Of a stretch of 6,505 nt of DNA, positions 1 to 5,462 are shown piece after piece (position 1 is the stretch's first letter; the number at the start of each line of letters is the position of its first letter). Under the pieces are notes generated by a model that was not told the DNA's origin, did not search any database, and saw nothing but the letters and a program-made list of their open reading frames with translations. The DNA is from Gammaproteobacteria bacterium (lineage in GTDB: Bacteria > Gemmatimonadota > Gemmatimonadetes > Longimicrobiales > Gaopeijiaceae), in contig JAHEKL010000163.1 of assembly GCA_024638345.1 (NCBI GenBank), positions 1 through 6,505 of the forward strand, in the 5' to 3' direction. Made by a program: the position numbers and the translations under genes.

Positions 1-8
1 AAAGCTCT

Positions 9-38
9 TTGACCGGTGCCCTGCCGCGAATCTAGTTT
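9..38 (+). promoter_or_regulatory. Candidate sigma-70 promoter for the M23-like lipoprotein gene
   Basis: TTGACC at 9-14 matches the -35 consensus in five of six bases. It is followed after 18 bp by TAGTTT at 33-38, which keeps only the first TA and last T of the -10 consensus. Transcription would start near 45 and leave a leader of about 33 nt before the ATG at 78. The spacing is acceptable but the -10 box is poor, and the left window edge hides any upstream gene, so this is tentative. Confidence 0.25.
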
Positions 39-77
39 GTTGGATCGCTTTCCCATGCGAACCTAGGACCCAGAGAA

Positions 78-1157
78 ATGCGAATCTTCGCGGCCCTTCT
101 CGTTCTGCTGGCCCTCCCGGCCTGTGGGGACTCGATTCTCGACTCGTACCCGTTCCCCGACGGTGACGTGTTGTTCATGTACCCGCCGGTTGACTTGGCA
201 GGCGTGAGGTTCATGCTGCCCATGGGTGAAGCCAATGTCCTGCCGAGAGACCATGGCGGGTTCGATCTAACGGAACCCTACAACTTTCCGGCAAGCGTGC
301 CGGTCTTGGCGGTGTCTGATGGGGTGATCACACATGCATCGCTCGGGACAAGATCGGTGCCGCCGATTCCCGATGCACCGGAGGCGTCGTGGGGCCGCAC
401 CTACGATGACCATCTCCTGGTTCTCAAGGTCCACGAGTCGATCCTGGTCAACTATGCCCACGTCACAGATTTCCATCCCAACCTGGCCTCCCGGCTCGGC
501 AACCTCCCGCGCGACGAGAATGCTCATAGCGTAGCGGTCGAGGTGAGTGCCGGAGATACACTGGGCTTCGTCGGGCCCCACGGCGCCATGGACTTCTCGA
601 TTACGGACTTCCGCCTGCAACTCAACTTCTTGAACCCGTCCCGTTATCCCCGGAAACACACATTCGCCGCCCACGTTCCTGACTACTTCGAAGAACCGAT
701 CCGCACCCAGCTGAACAGCATGTCCCTTCGCGAGCTGCCCCCGAGGGGAGGCAAGGTGGACTACGATGTCCAGGGGACCATCGCCGGAAACTGGTTTCTC
801 GAAGGAACCACCCGGTTCATACAGTGGAGCCGACAACTCGCCATTGTCTATGACCACATCTTTGGCGATCGGATCATCATTGCGGACGGCTCGCCCATGC
901 GGGACGTGCCGGGAATCGAGGGCCCGGGGTACCCCGACACTTGGTGGGTGAAGGGCAACGCGCCCTTGCCTGAGACTGTCGGCGTCGCCGATGGGGTGGT
1001 CCGGTACGATCTGCTGATCCCGGATAAGCGCGACCTGGAAACCGTCCGCGGCACCTTGTTGGTGCAGGCCCTCGAAGGTGACAGAATTCGCGTCGAGTTT
1101 CGGGAAGAAGGTGCCCCGAGTGCCTTCACGTCCGCTGCGAGGACATACGTCAGATAG
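78..1157 (+). CDS. Lipoprotein with a degenerate M23/LytM-like peptidase domain
   Basis: This 359-residue protein starts with a short lipoprotein signal (residues 1-15) and a lipobox L-P-A-C with Cys16, so it should be lipid-anchored in the envelope. Residues about 45-190 resemble an M23 (LytM/lysostaphin-type) beta domain: H59-G-G-F-D63 fits the HxxxD zinc motif, a P-V-L-A-V-S-D-G-V strand follows at 74-82, and Y126-A-H128 fits the usual Y-x-H turn. The last motif, normally H-x-H followed by F, reads A170-M-D172-F173 here, so both histidines are missing, including the one that binds zinc. Peptidoglycan cleavage is therefore doubtful and a non-catalytic or altered-metal role is more likely. 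Residues about 225-359 form a second, probably beta-rich region that I do not recognise. Start: ATG at 78 with AGGA at 65-68, nine bases upstream; the signal peptide begins directly at this Met. The nuclease-like gene follows on the same strand after 84 bp. The fold call is fairly firm; the function is not. Confidence 0.85.
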   Translation: MRIFAALLVLLALPACGDSILDSYPFPDGDVLFMYPPVDLAGVRFMLPMGEANVLPRDHGGFDLTEPYNFPASVPVLAVSDGVITHASLGTRSVPPIPDAPEASWGRTYDDHLLVLKVHESILVNYAHVTDFHPNLASRLGNLPRDENAHSVAVEVSAGDTLGFVGPHGAMDFSITDFRLQLNFLNPSRYPRKHTFAAHVPDYFEEPIRTQLNSMSLRELPPRGGKVDYDVQGTIAGNWFLEGTTRFIQWSRQLAIVYDHIFGDRIIIADGSPMRDVPGIEGPGYPDTWWVKGNAPLPETVGVADGVVRYDLLIPDKRDLETVRGTLLVQALEGDRIRVEFREEGAPSAFTSAARTYVR

Positions 1158-1241
1158 TGCAGTTTCGAATTGACCCGACTACCGCAGCCCCGCTCGGCGA
1201 GACGTTGGCTCGCAATGGAGGCCTGCGCGCGACGGTACTCA

Positions 1242-1937
1242 ATGCCTGAGGTCGACCTCTACGACCCGATCAAGCGATTCCTGGAAGGTCAAGGCTACAC
1301 CGTGAAAGGTGAGATCGGGCCATGCGACATCGTCGCTGTGCGAGGGGACGAGGGCCCGGTGGTAGTCGAGCTGAAAGAGCGGCTGACCCTCGCGCTCATC
1401 CTCCAAGCCGTCGATCGGCTCTCCGTCTCTGAGGCCGTCTACATCGCGTTCCGCATCGGAAGGGGCCACAGCGCGTCGTGGCGCTCACGGAGAAAGCAGG
1501 TGACGAACCTCCTTCGACGCCTCGGCCTAGGCCTTCTCACCGTCTCCGCCAGAGGCAATGTCGTGCCCGTGTTGGATCCTGGGCCATACCGACCCAATCC
1601 GGGCGCTGGGCGCCGCGAGCGGTTGCTGAGGGAGTTCGCCGAGCGAGTCGGGGATCCGGAAGCCGGGGGCTCGCCCTCCCGCCAACGGCTCACGGCGTAT
1701 CGTCAGGACGCCCTGAGATGCGCACGCGAGCTGGCCGTACAGGGGGTCCTCAAGCTCAGCGTCATCCGAGAGCGAGCCGAAGTGTCGCGCGCCGGATCGA
1801 TCCTGCGAGACAATCACTACGGCTGGTTCGATCGGGTTGAGATCGGCCACTACGATCTCTCACCCAAGGGTCGGCAAGAACTGGCCCAGTGGTCGGAGGC
1901 CCTCGAGAGTCTGGTGGCACGCGAAACTCGCACCTAG
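1242..1937 (+). CDS. DUF2161 family PD-(D/E)XK nuclease-like protein
   Basis: The product is a 231-residue cytosolic protein resembling DUF2161, a family placed in the PD-(D/E)XK nuclease superfamily. From the ATG at 1242, the N-terminal half carries the expected order: helix D-L-Y-D-P-I-K-R-F-L, then G-Y-T-V-K-G-E24-I-G-P-C-D29, then V-V-V-E43-L-K45, then Q55. D29, E43 and K45 would be the metal and catalytic residues. The C-terminal part (about 148-215) has the family's other signature, A-Y-R-Q-D-A-L-R-C-A and N-H-Y-G-W-F, and looks like a winged-helix domain that may bind DNA. Start choice: the frame is open from a TTG at 1170 and also has an ATG at 1215, but family similarity begins just after M-P-E-V-D-L-Y at 1242. 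No clear ribosome binding site precedes any of the three. The substrate is unknown, and no methylase, helicase or toxin partner lies beside it, so a restriction role cannot be claimed. Confidence 0.85.
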   Translation: MPEVDLYDPIKRFLEGQGYTVKGEIGPCDIVAVRGDEGPVVVELKERLTLALILQAVDRLSVSEAVYIAFRIGRGHSASWRSRRKQVTNLLRRLGLGLLTVSARGNVVPVLDPGPYRPNPGAGRRERLLREFAERVGDPEAGGSPSRQRLTAYRQDALRCARELAVQGVLKLSVIRERAEVSRAGSILRDNHYGWFDRVEIGHYDLSPKGRQELAQWSEALESLVARETRT

Positions 1938-1952
1938 TCGAGCGCGGACGGC

Positions 1953-1976
1953 GGGAGCCGATGGCCCTTGGTTTTT
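1953..1976 (+). terminator. Weak intrinsic terminator after the DUF2161 gene
   Basis: Sixteen bases after the stop codon, GGG(A)GCC at 1953-1959 can pair with GGCCCT at 1963-1968. This gives six pairs with one bulged A, one G-U pair and a GAT loop. A run of five T at 1972-1976 follows after three bases. Position and T-run suit termination of the plus-strand gene; the stem is short and imperfect. On the minus strand there is no T-run, so it would not serve the converging cupin gene. Confidence 0.35.
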
Positions 1977-1984
1977 GTGACGAT

Positions 1985-2359
1985 TCAGTCCATCGGCCGC
2001 GCGTACTCGTCCGCGCCCATGAGGTGCAGGGATACGTAGGGGCGGTCTCCCACGACCCAGCTGTCGTGCGGAGTTGCAGGAATCCAGAAGAGCGAACCTT
2101 CGACGAGCTCGATCGTGGGGCCGTCGCGAAATGCGCATGTGGCGGTACCGGAAAGGACCATGCCCACGTGCTCCAGATCGCACCACTCGGAGCCGACGAT
2201 CGGCCCGACGTGCTCGGACCATTTCCACCCGGGCTCGTACGATGCGCGAGCGACGACCCTGGACCCGATCCGTACGATCTCGAGTCGACCCTTTGGGAAG
2301 GTGCGTAGCTCGTCTGGTGACTCGAAACGTCTGAGGTCGACATCGAAATCGTGCTGCAT
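1985..2359 (-). CDS. Small single-domain cupin protein
   Basis: The product is a 124-residue cytosolic protein with one cupin barrel. Residues 43-50 read P-G-W-K-W-S-E-H, followed by P-I-V-G-S-E-W-C60-D-L-E-H64-V-G, a glycine turn at L-S-G-T, and then E-G-S-L-F-W-I-P-A-T-P-H98-D-S-W101. This matches a widespread family of small cupins with the pattern 'PGWxWSEHVxP...C...HVGxVxSG...PxxHDxWVVGD'. H50, C60, H64 and H98 are the candidate metal ligands; substrate and reaction are unknown for this group as far as I know. Start: the frame is open to an ATG at 2425, but the ATG at 2359 has AGGAG on the minus strand at 2373-2369, nine bases away, and family similarity starts here. It converges on the DUF2161 gene with 47 bp between stops, and is divergent from the secreted protein gene at 2693. 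Confidence 0.85.
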   Translation of the reverse strand: MQHDFDVDLRRFESPDELRTFPKGRLEIVRIGSRVVARASYEPGWKWSEHVGPIVGSEWCDLEHVGMVLSGTATCAFRDGPTIELVEGSLFWIPATPHDSWVVGDRPYVSLHLMGADEYARPMD

Positions 2360-2514
2360 CTGCGGGCTCTCCTGACGGTTGACGAGCGATCTGCCACTCA
2401 CGGCCTCTGTGGGCGCCGATCTCATGGCTCGCCGACCGAGAGACGGGGCCCGTGCGCGAGCGCCGCGCTACGATCAGCCGAGTTGATTGGACCCGAAGGA
2501 GCCCGAGGACGGTA

Positions 2515-2530
2515 TGGATCAGCTGATCCA
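2515..2530. repeat. Perfect 16-bp palindrome, operator-like
   Basis: TGGATCAGCTGATCCA reads the same on both strands. Its half GATCAGC (2517-2523) recurs at 2472-2478, 45 bp upstream, where it begins a less perfect repeat ending in TGAT. The location between divergent genes suits a repressor or activator site. No regulator gene lies next to it, so what binds it is unknown. Confidence 0.45.
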
Positions 2531-2616
2531 GCCGCGATCGATCCCGTGGGGATTGACGCTCTCCAAGCTTAAACGGAAAGGCCTCTGAAGGTTCGGATCG
2601 GTGGCTCGTCGGCGAA

Positions 2617-2674
2617 TGGATCGGATGATATGATCGGAAGCGGCCTTCGGAAGTACCGTGGTCGATCCGATCCA
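2617..2674. repeat. 10-bp inverted repeat flanking a candidate -10 box
   Basis: TGGATCGGAT at 2617-2626 is exactly complementary in reverse to ATCCGATCCA at 2665-2674, with 38 bp between. The TATGAT hexamer at 2629-2634 lies just inside the left arm and a second GATCGGA at 2632-2638 overlaps it. If transcription starts near 2641, the left arm is upstream DNA and the right arm lies in the leader, which favours a protein-binding pair over an RNA hairpin. Confidence 0.35.
2629..2634 (+). promoter_or_regulatory. Candidate -10 box for the secreted protein gene
   Basis: TATGAT differs from the TATAAT consensus at one base and lies 58 bp before the ATG at 2693. The sequence 16-18 bp upstream does not resemble TTGACA, so activation by a bound protein or another sigma factor would be needed if this is the promoter. 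Confidence 0.25.
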
Positions 2675-2682
2675 AGACGATT

Positions 2683-2690
2683 GGGAGGTG
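2683..2690 (+). promoter_or_regulatory. Strong ribosome binding site fixing the start at 2693
   Basis: GGGAGGTG lies two bases before the ATG, with the GGAGG core four bases away. It is the best ribosome binding site in the window and decides for the start at 2693 over the in-frame ATG at 2630, which would put 21 non-hydrophobic residues ahead of the signal peptide. Confidence 0.7.
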
Positions 2691-2692
2691 TC

Positions 2693-3295
2693 ATGCGACT
2701 GGAACTAGGCGCCCTGCGCTATGCCGGCGTTTTGCTCCTCGTCCTTGCCGGCTCGGCGACGGCGCAGACCGATTGGCCGACTCCGCCGGACAATTGGTGG
2801 GTGGATCTCGATGATGGTGGATTTCCATCCGCGACCTTCGAGATCAACATGGGCATGCCCATGACGATCACGCAGTCGGTAGAGTCCATAGCCGGGACTC
2901 AGATCACTTTGTCCACGGCCGTATCGATGATGGGAAACGTCATGCCCGGCCAGAATCAGATCATCGATGCGACCACCCTGACGCCGGAAGGCAGCATCGC
3001 ACTGATGCAGTCGCTCGGCGGCCCTCCCATGGCCGAACAACCCACTCCGGAGGAAGCCTTGGCGGCCATGAATGCGACCGTCCAGCGGGTGGAGGACACC
3101 AGCTGCCTGGTTGGAGGGATGGAGTTGGCGTGCACCCTGTACGAGGTGCAGGCGGAGGCGTTTCAGAGCCGGGTTTGGCATGCGCCCGGTATTCCCCCGG
3201 TGTTCTTCGGGGGCGTCGTTCGTTCGTTGACCGATCTGGGTGGCCAGTCCGTTGAGATGAACATGACCTCCTACCAGGGCACCCTCATCGACTGA
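2693..3295 (+). CDS. Secreted methionine-rich protein of unknown function
   Basis: I do not recognise the family with confidence. The 200-residue product has a clear Sec signal peptide (residues 1-24: charged start, hydrophobic Y-A-G-V-L-L-L-V-L-A-G core, cleavage after S-A-T-A before Q25), so it is exported, probably to the periplasm. The mature part begins with a Trp- and Pro-rich stretch (28-37), then appears as alternating short beta strands. C138 and C147 could form a disulfide. Methionine is unusually frequent and clustered: M53, M55, M57, then M79, M80, M84. The end, V-W-H-A-P-G-I-P-P-V-F-F-G-G-V-V-R, recalls the final strands of exported DUF4412/DUF3108-like beta proteins, which contain a similar 'W...PG.GGlVr' segment, but this is only a resemblance. 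There is no lipobox. The DUF4382 lipoprotein gene follows on the same strand after 151 bp, so it may be a separate unit. Confidence 0.8.
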   Translation: MRLELGALRYAGVLLLVLAGSATAQTDWPTPPDNWWVDLDDGGFPSATFEINMGMPMTITQSVESIAGTQITLSTAVSMMGNVMPGQNQIIDATTLTPEGSIALMQSLGGPPMAEQPTPEEALAAMNATVQRVEDTSCLVGGMELACTLYEVQAEAFQSRVWHAPGIPPVFFGGVVRSLTDLGGQSVEMNMTSYQGTLID

Positions 3296-3326
3296 TCGTC
3301 CAAGATGTAGCTGGTCGAGGCCCGTT

Positions 3327-3341
3327 CTCCCCGGCCGGGAG
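3327..3341. repeat. Short GC hairpin between two exported-protein genes
   Basis: CTCCC at 3327-3331 pairs with GGGAG at 3337-3341 around a five-base loop, 31 bp after the stop of the secreted protein gene. No T-run follows, so it is at best a partial or Rho-assisted stop signal. The remainder of 3296-3446 shows no clear promoter. Confidence 0.2.
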
Positions 3342-3446
3342 GTGGGAGCTGCCTGCCCGTCGAGGCTCGCCGTGTGACGATTTCTCCATTCGGCTCGTCA
3401 GTAGGGGGAGTTCTTATTTCAACCTACTCGGGAATGGGTGCCGATC

Positions 3447-4049
3447 ATGAACGGACTCCTTCGTGCGAGGGCTCAGGTGGCTCTTGCCGCGACAATCGCT
3501 ATAGCCGGCTGTGGCGACGCTACGGGCCCTCAGGCCAGCGCCCGCGTCGAGATCTTGCTCACGGACGCCCCCGCGGACTACCTGAGCGCCGCCGAAGTGT
3601 GCATCTCTGGAGTGTATCTGCAGGGCGGAGAGGACGAGGATGCCGGTCGCACGATCCTCTGGGAGAAGGATCCGGATCCCCAGTGCTTCGATCTTCTCGA
3701 GCTCCAAGGCGTCACGGCTTCCCTCTTGGATGGAGGGGTCGAGGTCCCGGCTGGAACCTACCGCCAGCTTCGTCTCGTCGTGGAATCCGCGACGGCCACA
3801 CTCGCGGATCCTCACACGTTCTCGGATGGATCGACCCAGCTGGAGCTCTCTGTTCCTAGCGGAGCGCAGACGGGAATCAAGGTGCTCATGGGAGCTCCGA
3901 TTCTCCTCGAGCCTCAGACGCTGATGGTGATCACCGTAGACGCGCCGGTCGAGGAGAACTTCCGCATTCAGGGTAATCCGGCGTCGCCCGAGGGAATCAA
4001 AGGGGTGAGCTTTACGCCGGTGCTGAAGGAGCTCGTGGACTCGGAGTAG
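3447..4049 (+). CDS. DUF4382 domain lipoprotein
   Basis: The 200-residue product starts with a lipoprotein signal (N-terminal Arg at 6 and 8, hydrophobic V-A-L-A-A-T-I-A-I-A, lipobox I-A-G-C22) followed by G-D-A-T-G-P, so it should be anchored in the envelope. Residues about 32-195 match the DUF4382 pattern in order: V-E-I-L-L-T-D-A-P (34-42), a V-C-I-S-G-V-Y-L strand, F-D-L-L-E-L (81-86), L-L-D-G-G, P-A-G-T-Y-R-Q-L-R-L (101-110), P-S-G-A-Q-T-G-I-K-V (137-146), and a last strand ending F-T-P-V-L-K. The domain is a predicted extracytoplasmic beta sandwich of unknown function. C52 and C80 could form a disulfide. Start: a GTG at 3438 is in frame with GGGA four bases upstream and adds M-P-I; the ATG at 3447 has GGGTG six bases away. 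Either gives the same mature protein. It converges on the response regulator gene with 96 bp between stops. Confidence 0.88.
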   Translation: MNGLLRARAQVALAATIAIAGCGDATGPQASARVEILLTDAPADYLSAAEVCISGVYLQGGEDEDAGRTILWEKDPDPQCFDLLELQGVTASLLDGGVEVPAGTYRQLRLVVESATATLADPHTFSDGSTQLELSVPSGAQTGIKVLMGAPILLEPQTLMVITVDAPVEENFRIQGNPASPEGIKGVSFTPVLKELVDSE

Positions 4050-4052
4050 GTA

Positions 4053-4074
4053 CTTGCCCAACAGGATCGGCAAG
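4053..4074. repeat. Hairpin just after the DUF4382 stop codon
   Basis: CTTGCC at 4053-4058 pairs exactly with GGCAAG at 4069-4074 across a ten-base loop, three bases after the stop. There is no T-run in either direction. It may protect the mRNA 3' end or aid Rho-type termination; chance is possible. Confidence 0.2.
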
Positions 4075-4114
4075 CCAGACTGGACCTGGAGGGATGCGGC
4101 TCCGAAGAGTGAGC

Positions 4115-4135
4115 TCTACCCCGTCGACGGGGAGA
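4115..4135. terminator. Stem-loop between convergent genes, possible bidirectional terminator
   Basis: CCCCGTCGACGGGG at 4119-4132 is a perfect 14-bp palindrome. It extends outward by three more pairs (TCT 4115-4117 with AGA 4133-4135) if A4118 is bulged. It lies 65 bp after the DUF4382 stop and 10 bp past the response regulator stop on the other strand. Neither strand has a following T-run, so it is not a textbook intrinsic terminator, though the position between converging genes fits. Confidence 0.3.
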
Positions 4136-4145
4136 TCGCGAGAGG

Positions 4146-5462
4146 TCACGGGTTCACGTTCTCGATCCCGTAGTCTCGGATCTTACGCCAAAGGGTCGTG
4201 CGACTCATCCCTAGCATCGCGGCCGCTCGGACACGGACACCGCCGCTCTGCCGGAGTGCTTCCAGGATTTCGGCTCGCTCCGTGTCGGCCTCCACATCCA
4301 TTCGGTAGCGGTCCTCGGGCTGGTCCTCCGAGGTCTTCATACGGACCTCGTCGGGCAGGTGCTGAGCCTCGATCATGCCACCTTCGGCCCGAATCCTCGC
4401 GCTCTCCAACGCCGAGAGCAGCTGCCGTACATTGCCCGGCCAGTCGTATCCGAGGAGAGTCCGCATGGCGAGCGGGGAAAGCGTCCGGCTCCCCTCAGTG
4501 CTCCGGAGGGCACTCTCCACGAGGAGCGGTATGTCGCCCTTCCGCTCTCTGAGGGGGGGCATCGCGACCCGAAAGACATTGAGTCGAAAGAAGAGGTCGT
4601 CGCGGAAGCGTCCGTGCCGGACCTCCTCTGCCAGATCCCGGTGGGTCGCCGCCACCAATCGCAGATCGACGTGGACCGGCTGAGAGGAACCCAACGGAAC
4701 GACCTCTCGTTCCTGGAGGACCCGAAGGAGCCGTTGTTGGGTGCCGGGCGAGATGTCTCCGACTTCGTCGAGGAACAACGTGCCCCCGTCCGCTCCTCGA
4801 ATCAGGCCTCTCCGGTCCCCGATCGCACCAGTGAACGCACCTCGAACATGACCGAACAGCTCGGACTCCATGATCCCCTCGGCCAGCGCGGCGCAGTTCA
4901 CCGCTACGAAGGGACGACCCTTCCGCGGGGAGAGCTCATGAACCGCGCGGGCCGCGAGCTCCTTGCCGGTCCCCGTCTCCCCGGTGATCAGCACGGTCGC
5001 GTCCGATCCCGCGACTTGTCGAAGTTCGCTAAAGACCTTCGAGATGGCGGCGGATCGGCCCACCATCCCGGCGAGAGGCGCATCGAGCGCTTCGGGGTCG
5101 GGACGCCTCTCCAGCAGTGAATCGACGCGGGAGAGAAGAACCTCCGGCTCGACAGGCTTGGTCAAGAAGTCGTCCACCCCGGAGTGGATCGCTTTCACGG
5201 CAGACTCGACCGTCCCGAACCCGGAGATCATCAGGATCGGCACGGCTGCTCCCTGCGTGCGAAGCGCTTCAGCCAACTCGATCCCGCTCAACCCCGGCAT
5301 GCGCAAGTCGAGCAGGACCAAGTCGAAGCGTTCTTGGCGCAGCGCACGCGACGCGCCCTGCGCATCGGATACGCCGCGCACATCGTGTCCTCCTTCCTCG
5401 AGCAGCGCGCCGGTCGAGAGCCGGAAGGCCCGATCATCGTCGATGACGAGGATGCGTCCCAT
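4146..5462 (-). CDS. Sigma-54-dependent NtrC-family response regulator
   Basis: This 438-residue transcription activator has the full three-domain NtrC layout. Positions are counted from the ATG at 5462. The receiver (about 1-120) has D8-D9-D10, phospho-acceptor D52 in L-L-D-L-R-M-P, switch S80 and K102 in T-K-P. The AAA+ domain (about 132-360) has Walker A G-E-T-G-T-G-K167-E, E-S-E-L-F-G-H, an intact G-A-F-T-G-A loop (208-213) that contacts sigma-54, Walker B T-L-F-L-D232-E, arginine fingers near R287 and R293, and W-P-G-N-V-R. The end (about 398-433) is a Fis-type helix-turn-helix, A-A-M-L-G-M-S-R-T-T-L-W. All key residues are present, so it should be active. The ATG overlaps the kinase stop by one base (TGATG), so the two are probably translationally coupled; a GTG three bases earlier would add one Met. 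It is the output partner of the upstream kinase. Target genes cannot be read from the sequence. Confidence 0.96.
   Translation of the reverse strand: MGRILVIDDDRAFRLSTGALLEEGGHDVRGVSDAQGASRALRQERFDLVLLDLRMPGLSGIELAEALRTQGAAVPILMISGFGTVESAVKAIHSGVDDFLTKPVEPEVLLSRVDSLLERRPDPEALDAPLAGMVGRSAAISKVFSELRQVAGSDATVLITGETGTGKELAARAVHELSPRKGRPFVAVNCAALAEGIMESELFGHVRGAFTGAIGDRRGLIRGADGGTLFLDEVGDISPGTQQRLLRVLQEREVVPLGSSQPVHVDLRLVAATHRDLAEEVRHGRFRDDLFFRLNVFRVAMPPLRERKGDIPLLVESALRSTEGSRTLSPLAMRTLLGYDWPGNVRQLLSALESARIRAEGGMIEAQHLPDEVRMKTSEDQPEDRYRMDVEADTERAEILEALRQSGGVRVRAAAMLGMSRTTLWRKIRDYGIENVNP

Larger units (their letters stand above)
2360..2692. promoter_or_regulatory. Divergent intergenic region with palindromes
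   Basis: This 333-bp stretch separates two divergently transcribed genes and contains no convincing long ORF. From left to right it holds the cupin ribosome binding site (2369-2373), an imperfect ATCA-7 bp-TGAT repeat (2473-2487), a perfect 16-bp palindrome (2515-2530), a 24-codon ORF with a plausible ribosome binding site (2514-2588), three GATCGG copies (2596, 2619, 2632), a TATGAT candidate -10 box (2629-2634), a 10-bp inverted repeat (2617-2626 and 2665-2674) and a strong ribosome binding site (2683-2690). I found no good -35 box for either direction. Confidence 0.5.

Noticed and set aside
267..857. Minus-strand frame of 196 codons opposite the M23-like gene
   Set aside because: No family resemblance; the plus strand has a signal peptide, lipobox and M23-like motifs over the same DNA.
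1170..1175. TTGACC as a -35 box or the TTG as start of the DUF2161 gene
   Set aside because: No -10-like hexamer lies 16-18 bp downstream, and the 24 extra residues from the TTG do not resemble the family.
1915..1931. TGGCAC at 1915-1920 as a sigma-54 -24 element
   Set aside because: The GC of a -12 element should fall at 1928-1929, where the sequence is TC; the site is also inside the end of the DUF2161 gene and faces no plus-strand gene nearby.
2551..2576. TTGACG at 2553-2558 as a -35 box for the gene at 2693
   Set aside because: The bases 16-18 bp downstream (GAAAGG and neighbours) do not resemble a -10 box, and the TATGAT at 2629 is far too distant to pair with it.
1860..2675. Long minus-strand frame of 271 codons over the cupin gene and intergenic region
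   Set aside because: Its translation is Arg/Ser-rich low-quality sequence in a different frame from the clear cupin, and it runs through the palindromic intergenic DNA.
3414..4073. Minus-strand frame of 219 codons antisense to the DUF4382 gene
   Set aside because: It is longer than the real gene but has no recognisable domain or signal, whereas the plus strand encodes a full lipoprotein with DUF4382 motifs.
4359..5120. Plus-strand frame of 253 codons antisense to the response regulator
   Set aside because: It is a by-product of GC-rich codon use opposite the AAA+ domain, whose motifs are all intact on the minus strand.
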